Of a stretch of 64,000 nucleotides of DNA, positions 58,341 to 64,000 are shown piece by piece. The position numbers were made by a program, and so were the translations under genes. Every line of letters begins with the position of its first letter. Within the stretch, counting starts at the first letter, position 1. Below the pieces are notes generated by a model that saw only the letters and a program-made list of their open reading frames with translations, ran no database searches and was not told the origin of the DNA. The stretch is from JAEUHQ01 sp964538915. Lineage in GTDB: Bacteria > Planctomycetota > UBA1135 > UBA2386. The stretch covers positions 1 through 64,000 of the forward strand of contig CAZIFB010000003.1 of assembly GCA_964538915.1 (NCBI GenBank), given 5' to 3'.

Positions 58341-60113
58341 GTGGCAGCGGAACCCGTAGCCCTTGCCCTCCGCCTGCGCGGCGCCGACCACGCCCTCGAA
58401 CCCGGGCGCGACTACCTCCTTGGCAGCGGGGACGACTGCGACCTGCAGCTACCCCCGCCCGCGGCGCACCGGCATTCGGTTCTCGCCGTCACCGCGGACG
58501 GCGTGGCCGTGCGCGATCTCGGTTCGCCGGAGGGTACATGGCGCAACGGCGACCGCGTCGGCACGGCTCGCCTCGCGATCGGTGACACGCTCCGTTTCGG
58601 CGCAACCGAAGCGACGATCGTCCCCGACGACGGCGCTGCCGCGCTGGTGCCTCTCCCCGGAATGCGCGCAGCCGCTGCAACGCGCCGGCTCCGCGCGATC
58701 GGCGCCCGCGCTGCCGAAGTCGTGCGACGCCGCGACGCGGCCACGTTCGAAGAACTCGTCGCCGGCGAACTGCGCCGCGCGCCCTGGCTCGCCGGATCGC
58801 TGCTCTTGCACGCGCTGCTCCTGCTCCTCCTGTGGCTGCTCCTCGCCGACGCGTCCGGCGGCGGCCGCGAACCGGCGCGCGTCGGCATCGAGATCGCGAG
58901 AGACGCCGCCGATGCCGGTGCGCAGCTGGCCGCACCCGAGGTCGTGATCGAGCCGGTAGCCGCAGCGCCCGACGAACCGCTCCCCGACGAGCCCGCGCCG
59001 ACGGAGGTCCCGATCGATCATCCGACGCCGCCGACCATCCGGCTGCCGACGTCCAATCCGCGCATCACCGCCGCGCCGCGCCCGCAACCCGGCTCCGGCG
59101 GCGACGACCAGTCCCCGGCCAACGATCCCGTGAAGACGGTCGGCTCGGGCGGGTTCCGCAAGACGGTCGCCGAACTGCGCCGCACCGGGCTCGAGATCGT
59201 CTTCGTGTTCGACAGCACCGGCTCGATGGGCGAGACGATCGCCGACACGAAGGCGACCGTCGCACAGATGCTCGAAGTGCTCCGCGCGCTCGTGCCCGAC
59301 GCCCGCGTCGGCATCGTCACGTATCGCGATCGCGGCGCGGAGGTCTATCGCGTCCGCGAGATCCCGCTCGGCAGCGACTTCTTCTCGACCGTCAACTTCG
59401 TGCAGCGTGTGAGCGCCGAAGGCGGCGGTGACCGCAACGAAGACGTTCGCGCCGGCCTCGCGGCGGCCTTCGGTCAACACTGGGGCGCGAACGCGCGACG
59501 CGTCGTCGTGCTCGCGGGCGACGCGCCGCCGCACGAGGAAGACGTGCGGGGCACGATCACCGCGGTGCAGACGTTCGTGCGCGACGGACGATCGTTCGTG
59601 CACACGCTGGTCACGTCGCCGCAGAACGCAGGAGCCGACACACGCCAGGTCTTCGAATCGATCGCGAAGGCCGGCAAGGGCACCTGCGCCGGCATCGACT
59701 CGCGCGACCGCGTGCTGCAGCGCGTGCTGACGCTCGCGTTCGGGCGCGAGTTCGACCAGGACGTCACTGCCATCGTGCGCGCGGTCGAAGAAGCGTCGAC
59801 CCGCGTCGACACGGGAGCGCTCGACCTCGCCCGGCGCGGAGGACCAGAGCTCGCCAAGGCGCTGGCGCAGGACCCGGTACCGCACAAGGTGGTGCAGGCG
59901 ATCGTGCGGCTCCCGCGCCGCGCGACCGTGTCCCAGCTGATCGACATGCTGCAGGATCGGGCGACGCCGGCGCACACCGTGCAGGCCGTCGCATGGGCGC
60001 TGCAACGCGTGCTCGTGCTCGACCTGCCGCCCGTCGATCCGCTGGACGACGAACGGCCGAATGCCACCACCGTGAAGCGGCTGCGGCGCCTGTGCACGCT
60101 CCTGCCGGACTGA
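58341..60113 (+). CDS. FHA-transmembrane-VWA protein
   Basis: The 590-residue protein starts at GTG 58341. Residues 1-95 form a FHA domain (LGSGDDCDLQLP, HRHSVLAV, GTWRNGDRVG), which would read phosphothreonine. A single membrane helix lies at 149-169 (LAGSLLLHALLLLLLWLLL), a Pro/Asp/Glu-rich linker at 205-265, and a von Willebrand A domain at 283-470 with MIDAS start FDSTGSMGE (Asp291, Thr293, Ser295). The C-terminal 110 residues are helical (HEAT/ARM-like). The FHA domain should be cytoplasmic and the VWA periplasmic. The next gene, moaA, follows by 44 bases. A Ser/Thr kinase such as the one at 3957 could be its upstream partner. Confidence 0.87.
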   Translation: MAAEPVALALRLRGADHALEPGRDYLLGSGDDCDLQLPPPAAHRHSVLAVTADGVAVRDLGSPEGTWRNGDRVGTARLAIGDTLRFGATEATIVPDDGAAALVPLPGMRAAAATRRLRAIGARAAEVVRRRDAATFEELVAGELRRAPWLAGSLLLHALLLLLLWLLLADASGGGREPARVGIEIARDAADAGAQLAAPEVVIEPVAAAPDEPLPDEPAPTEVPIDHPTPPTIRLPTSNPRITAAPRPQPGSGGDDQSPANDPVKTVGSGGFRKTVAELRRTGLEIVFVFDSTGSMGETIADTKATVAQMLEVLRALVPDARVGIVTYRDRGAEVYRVREIPLGSDFFSTVNFVQRVSAEGGGDRNEDVRAGLAAAFGQHWGANARRVVVLAGDAPPHEEDVRGTITAVQTFVRDGRSFVHTLVTSPQNAGADTRQVFESIAKAGKGTCAGIDSRDRVLQRVLTLAFGREFDQDVTAIVRAVEEASTRVDTGALDLARRGGPELAKALAQDPVPHKVVQAIVRLPRRATVSQLIDMLQDRATPAHTVQAVAWALQRVLVLDLPPVDPLDDERPNATTVKRLRRLCTLLPD

Positions 60114-60157
60114 GGGCGTCCCTTCCGCGAGACCGGCGGGTATCGTCGCGCGGCCCG

Positions 60158-61180
60158 ATGCCCCCCAGGTTCGATCGACTCCGGAGGCCGCTCCGCAATC
60201 TGCGCCTCTCGGTCACCGACCGCTGCAACCTCCGGTGCGAGTACTGCATGCCGGAGGAGGAGTACGTCTGGCTGCCGAAGTCCGACGTGCTCACGTTCGA
60301 GGAGATCGTGCGGCTCGTGGACGTCTGCACCGGCCTCGGCGTCGACAAGGTGCGGCTCACCGGCGGCGAACCGCTCCTGCGCTCCGACCTGCCGAAGCTC
60401 GTCGCGATGCTGGCCGCGCGACCGGCGCTGCGCGATCTCGCGATGACGACCAACGGCGTGCTGCTCGCGGACCACGCCGCCGCGCTGCGGGCAGCGGGCC
60501 TGCATCGGCTTACGGTGAGCATCGACACGCTCGACCCGGACACGTTCCGCATGCTGTCGCGCCGTCCGGACCATCATCGTGTCCTGGCGGGCATCGCCGC
60601 CGCGCGCGCCGCCGGCTTCGACGTCAAGCTCGACACCGTCGTGATAGCCGGAGTGAACGACGGGGAACTGCCTGCGCTGCTCGACCACGCGAGGGGCGTC
60701 GGCGCCGAAATCCGCTTCATCGAGTACATGGACGTCGGCGGTGCGACGACATGGAGTCCAGACCGCGTCGTCGGCCGGGCGCGCATCCTGTCGATCCTCG
60801 AGCGACGATTCGGTCCCATCGAGACCATCCCGCGGGCCGACAGCGCCCCGGCCGAGCGCTTCTCGCTCCGCGACGGGACCACGTTCGGCATCATCGCTTC
60901 GGTGACGCAGCCGTTCTGCGCGACCTGCGATCGGGCCCGCCTCACCGCGGACGGCACGTGGTTCACGTGCCTCTACGCGACGCAAGGAACCGACCTGCGT
61001 GCGCTGCTGCGCAACGGCGCGGACGACGCGACGATCGCGGCGCGGATCGCCGAGGTGTGGAGCACTCGCCGCGATCGCGGCGCCGAAGAACGCGCGGCCC
61101 TGCCGGAGCGGCGCGCGCTGTTCGGACCGTCGCGCCTGCGCGACGACCCGCATCTCGAGATGCACACTCGCGGCGGCTGA
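60158..61180 (+). CDS. moaA: GTP 3',8-cyclase MoaA
   Basis: The 340-residue radical SAM enzyme makes 3',8-cH2GTP from GTP, the first step of molybdenum cofactor synthesis. The N-terminal cluster motif is C-x3-C-x2-C (Cys23, Cys27, Cys30, CNLRCEYC), and a second cluster C-x2-C-x13-C lies in FCATCDRARLTADGTW. LTGGEPLLR is the SAM GGEP block. The C-terminal Gly-Gly needed for activity is present. No other moa genes are nearby, but MOSC and XdhC proteins in the window imply a molybdenum enzyme. Confidence 0.96.
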   Translation: MPPRFDRLRRPLRNLRLSVTDRCNLRCEYCMPEEEYVWLPKSDVLTFEEIVRLVDVCTGLGVDKVRLTGGEPLLRSDLPKLVAMLAARPALRDLAMTTNGVLLADHAAALRAAGLHRLTVSIDTLDPDTFRMLSRRPDHHRVLAGIAAARAAGFDVKLDTVVIAGVNDGELPALLDHARGVGAEIRFIEYMDVGGATTWSPDRVVGRARILSILERRFGPIETIPRADSAPAERFSLRDGTTFGIIASVTQPFCATCDRARLTADGTWFTCLYATQGTDLRALLRNGADDATIAARIAEVWSTRRDRGAEERAALPERRALFGPSRLRDDPHLEMHTRGG

Positions 61181-61189
61181 ACGAGCGGA

Positions 61190-62182
61190 CTATCGCGGCG
61201 GCGCGCATCGCAGGCGATCCGCGATCACGTGGCAGGTGCCGATCACGGCGACCACCGCGACCGCCGGGAAGAACCAGAGGTGCCAGACGCCGAGAGGTGC
61301 GAGTTCGCTGCCCTGGCGCAGCATCGTCCCCCACGAGGCGACCGTCGCGCCGGGACCGAGCCCAAGGAACGACAACGTCGATTCCGTCGTGATCGCGTTC
61401 GCCATGCAGAACGCCGCGGTCACGCCGACCTGGCTGCGGATCTGCGGCAACAGGTGGCGTGACAGGATGCGCCATTCGGACACACCGAGCCCGCGCACGA
61501 CGAGCACGAAGTCGCGTTCGCGCAGCGAGAGCAGTTCGCCGCGGACGACGCGCGCGAAGCTGACCCAGAAAACCGACGCCATCACCACCACCATGCCGAC
61601 GGTGGAGCTGCCGAAGAACGCGGTCGCGAAGAGGAGGAACAGCAGGCTCGGGAAGCAGAGGAAGACCTCGACGAGCCGCTGCACGACGAAGTCGGCGACG
61701 CCGCGACGGAGACCGGCCAGCGCACCGAGCAGCACACCGACGAACGCGGCGACCGCGACCGACGCGCCGCCGATGCGCACCGCGGTGCCGGCGCCGTGCA
61801 CGAGTCGTGCGACGACGTCGCGGCCCGTGTCGTCGTTGCCGAACGGGTGTGCGATCGAAGGGCCGCCGCGGAAGAGCGCCGGATTGGTCTCCGCGGGGCC
61901 GTACGGCCACGGCGGCATGATCGCGAAGTCCTCCGAACCGGCCGGCAGCCGCGACCACCACTGCTTCCACGACAGGTCGTTCGGGCCGGCCGTCGCTCGG
62001 CCGAGCCAGTCCGCGAACGCTGGGAAAGCCCAGCGATCGCCGACGCGTGCAACGAGAGGCAGGTCGTTCGCGAGCAGCGGCGCCAACACGCCGACCAGCA
62101 CGACCGCGATTCCGAATGCGATCACGAGCCGCGACGCTCCCCGCTTCCCTGCAGCGGACGCCGGTGTCGAGCCGACGTTCAC
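61190..62182 (-). CDS. Peptide/nickel ABC transporter permease, DppC type
   Basis: The 330-residue protein has one N-terminal membrane helix (LVIAFGIAVVLVGVLAPLL), a periplasmic loop of about 90 residues, and five further spans. PFGNDDTGRDVVARLVHGA is the DppC-type signature, and LSFLGLGPGATVASWGTM is the conserved C-terminal block. The start is GTG 62182, overlapping the DppB-like stop by 4 bases (GTGA). The ATP-binding and binding-protein genes are not in view. Confidence 0.9.
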   Translation of the reverse strand: MNVGSTPASAAGKRGASRLVIAFGIAVVLVGVLAPLLANDLPLVARVGDRWAFPAFADWLGRATAGPNDLSWKQWWSRLPAGSEDFAIMPPWPYGPAETNPALFRGGPSIAHPFGNDDTGRDVVARLVHGAGTAVRIGGASVAVAAFVGVLLGALAGLRRGVADFVVQRLVEVFLCFPSLLFLLFATAFFGSSTVGMVVVMASVFWVSFARVVRGELLSLRERDFVLVVRGLGVSEWRILSRHLLPQIRSQVGVTAAFCMANAITTESTLSFLGLGPGATVASWGTMLRQGSELAPLGVWHLWFFPAVAVVAVIGTCHVIADRLRCAPPR

Positions 62183-63195
62183 TTCGCGAGCCTCACGCGC
62201 GGGTCGATCGCGCGATGCAGCAGATCGGAGACGAGCAGGGAGAGCAGCGTCGCGACGGAGGTCAGCACGACGATCGCCATCACCATCGCCTGGTCCTGGC
62301 GCAGCACCGCGGTGAACGCGAGGTGTCCGACTCCGTCGAGCGAGAACATGTTCTCGACGACGATCGAACCCGCGACGAGCATCGGCAGGAGACTGCCCGC
62401 CAGCGTCGCCGCAGGCGCGAGCGCGTTGCGAAGCAGGCGGCGCCGCAGACGGTGCGGCTCCGTGCCGAGCGCGCAGAGACTGATCGCGAACGGCTGGTGT
62501 GCGGTCCGCGCGACCGAGTCGCGGACGAAGCGGACGACGAGCACAGACGGCAGGATCGCCATCACGGTGACCGGCAGCGCCATGTGCCACGCGAAGTCCG
62601 CGATCTGGGCGAACAGCGACCACTCGGCCGCTCCGTCGCTGCGGAGCCCGCTCGCGGGGAAGAGGCGCCGGCGACCGGTGAGCATCAGCACGAGCAGCAT
62701 CGCGAGCAGGAACTCGGGCACTCCGACGAGCACGAACATCGCGCGGCCGAAGAGGCGATCGGCGCGCGTGCCGACGCGCATGCCGCACCAGGCGCCGAGC
62801 GGCATACCGAGGCCGAACGCGACGAGCAGCGCGAGCCCGCCGAGGCATGCGGTCACCGGCACGGTGTCACCGAAGCGACGCCAGAACGCGGCATGGTCCT
62901 CGTTCGGACCCTCGAATCGCAACCGCAGCGCGTTGCCGAGCCACGCGGCATAGCGGCTCCAGAGCGGCACCGGCTCGCGCGTTTCCCGATCGACCATTCC
63001 GTAGTGCACACGCAGCTGCCACACCGCCTCGTCGCGCGACGCCGGATCAGCGAACGGATTGTCGTGCGCAGCGGTCAACGCCTCGATCTCGGCGCGATCG
63101 ACCGGTGCACTGTCGAGCACCACGAACGTGACGAGCGTGACGCCGAGCAGCGTCGCCGTCATCACGAGAAGCCGCAGCGCGAGCCAGCGGAACAT
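62179..63195 (-). CDS. Peptide/nickel ABC transporter permease, DppB type
   Basis: The 338-residue protein begins with a membrane helix (LALRLLVMTATLLGVTLVTFV) and a periplasmic loop with HYGMVDRETREPVPLWSRY. FGLGMPLGAWCGMRVGTRADR is the permease block, MALPVTVMAILPSVLVVRFVR another, and VVENMFSLDGVGHLAF the typical C-terminal one. It pairs with the DppC-like gene next to it. A MpaA-like peptidase gene lies 3 bases upstream on the same strand, which suggests import of murein peptides or other oligopeptides. Confidence 0.9.
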   Translation of the reverse strand: MFRWLALRLLVMTATLLGVTLVTFVVLDSAPVDRAEIEALTAAHDNPFADPASRDEAVWQLRVHYGMVDRETREPVPLWSRYAAWLGNALRLRFEGPNEDHAAFWRRFGDTVPVTACLGGLALLVAFGLGMPLGAWCGMRVGTRADRLFGRAMFVLVGVPEFLLAMLLVLMLTGRRRLFPASGLRSDGAAEWSLFAQIADFAWHMALPVTVMAILPSVLVVRFVRDSVARTAHQPFAISLCALGTEPHRLRRRLLRNALAPAATLAGSLLPMLVAGSIVVENMFSLDGVGHLAFTAVLRQDQAMVMAIVVLTSVATLLSLLVSDLLHRAIDPRVRLAK

Positions 63196-63198
63196 CGG

Positions 63199-63987
63199 TC
63201 AACCCGACAGGACGACGTCGAGGATCGCCGCCCGCGTTTCGTGCCATGCCGCCCACGGCTCGTGGCCGCGCGGGTACTCGAGCGTGAGGATCGGCAGGCC
63301 GAGGCCGCGGCCGACCCACGAACCGAGCGAACCGGGGGTCGCAGCGAACGAATCGGACGGCTTCACGCGATACCCCGACCGCGCGGAGAAGCGGCGCGCG
63401 AGGTCCTCGGCCGGGCCGTCGAAGTTGATGAAGTGATCGTCGTGCCAGCTGTGGGCGACGATCACGAGGTGGGGCCGTTCGTCGAGGATCAGATCGTGCA
63501 GCGCCCTCGCCTCGGGCTGGTCGAGAGGCCGCAGACCGAAGAGCCGGCTCGGCTGGAAGTTGGTCGCCGGATAGTTGCGGTTGAGGTCGACGCCGCGCGC
63601 GTTGCCCCGGGTGTTGCGAGCGGTGCCGTCGGGGTTGCAGTCCTCGAGGATGGTCAGGGTCACCGCTTCGAGCGCTCCCGGCACGGCTGCCAGAGCACGC
63701 GGCAGTTCGGCCGTCGCCACGCGGCCCTCGCGTTCGTTGCCGTGGATCCCGCCGACCCAGAGCACCCGCCGCGGACCCCGCCCCAATCTGGTCATCCGCA
63801 AAGGCCGCCCCTGCGTCGTCGTTCCGACGCTCTGCCACTGCAAGCGCACGTCGTCCCGAGCACCTTCCGTGGAGTAGGGTTCGGAGCGACCGCCCCCGGG
63901 GCGCGACGTGGTCATCGGATGGAATCCGACGCATCCACCGAGCACCAGCAGCAGCGACAGGGTCAGGCGCATCGCGCCACGAACCAT
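63199..63987 (-). CDS. M14-family murein peptide amidase (MpaA-like) lipoprotein
   Basis: The roughly 262-residue protein has a lipobox (SLLLVLGGC). Zinc ligands and catalytic residues of the M14 fold are visible: GGIHGNEREG (His, Glu), DCNPDGTARNTRG, DLNRNYPATN, VAHSWHDDHFINF and LTLEYPRGHE. The closest known type is MpaA, which cleaves the gamma-D-Glu-diaminopimelate bond of murein tripeptide. Here it is predicted outside the cytoplasmic membrane, unlike E. coli MpaA. The start is uncertain: TTG 63993, ATG 63987 or ATG 63972. The peptide permease genes follow in the same direction, so an operon for murein-peptide use is plausible. Confidence 0.85.
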   Translation of the reverse strand: MVRGAMRLTLSLLLVLGGCVGFHPMTTSRPGGGRSEPYSTEGARDDVRLQWQSVGTTTQGRPLRMTRLGRGPRRVLWVGGIHGNEREGRVATAELPRALAAVPGALEAVTLTILEDCNPDGTARNTRGNARGVDLNRNYPATNFQPSRLFGLRPLDQPEARALHDLILDERPHLVIVAHSWHDDHFINFDGPAEDLARRFSARSGYRVKPSDSFAATPGSLGSWVGRGLGLPILTLEYPRGHEPWAAWHETRAAILDVVLSG

Positions 63988-64000
63988 AGCCAACTCGACC

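Overview
The window is high-GC bacterial DNA, densely packed with genes whose codons favour G or C at the third position. Several things point to a Planctomycetota-like organism, although no rRNA is present to prove it. Sigma factors sit beside kinase and TPR genes, secreted proteins end in a shared C-terminal module, there is a FG-GAP/ASPIC-UnbV protein, and long unrelated reading frames run opposite the real genes. Few genes have a strong Shine-Dalgarno sequence, and many neighbours overlap by 4 bases (ATGA or GTGA).

Layout. Positions 0-0.7 kb look like the edge of a mobile region: a VapD-like gene, a hairpin and a tRNA-Val-like sequence with no normal D-arm. From 0.7 to 10 kb there is a thioredoxin-DUF3738 fusion, a secreted protein, an ECF sigma factor overlapping a membrane Ser/Thr kinase with a TPR-like region, a DUF2235 hydrolase and UDP-glucose dehydrogenase. 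From 10 to 17 kb, all on the minus strand, lie a second ECF factor with a TPR protein, a PlsC acyltransferase, an XdhC-like protein, a SprT-like protein, a tandem pair of membrane proteins and a HAD phosphatase. From 17 to 19.5 kb is a kynurenine-degradation cluster (kynU, kynB, a RidA-family gene, an ExbD-like lipoprotein). From 21 to 25 kb are a zinc-ribbon protein with an acidic tail and a response regulator abutting groES-groEL. From 25 to 32 kb are an ECF42-DoxX-YCII operon, an HxlR regulator overlapping a phosphodiesterase-like gene, and a divergent thioredoxin-MOSC pair.

From 32 to 46 kb are an FG-GAP/UnbV protein with a small in-frame tandem repeat, an AI-2E-type exporter, a tight operon (manA, pseudouridine synthase, an active/inactive M16 peptidase pair, Nif3), a membrane glycosyltransferase carrying two EF-hands, and an OPT transporter with an ABM monooxygenase. 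From 46 to 51 kb are a 14-repeat secreted protein, recN and another secreted protein. From 51 to 55 kb is a heme A operon (ctaA, ctaB, an ABC-2 exporter, DUF420). The right end carries a TPR protein, a FlgM-like small protein, an LTD protein, rsmD, an FHA-VWA protein, moaA, and a peptide permease pair next to a MpaA-like murein peptidase.

The least conventional items are the EF-hand glycosyltransferase, the C-terminal module recurring in four secreted proteins, the VapD/tRNA-remnant junction, the thioredoxin-DUF3738 fusion and the response regulator placed directly before groES. No CRISPR array, insertion sequence, phage gene or rRNA was seen. No gene-free stretch exceeds about 225 bases.
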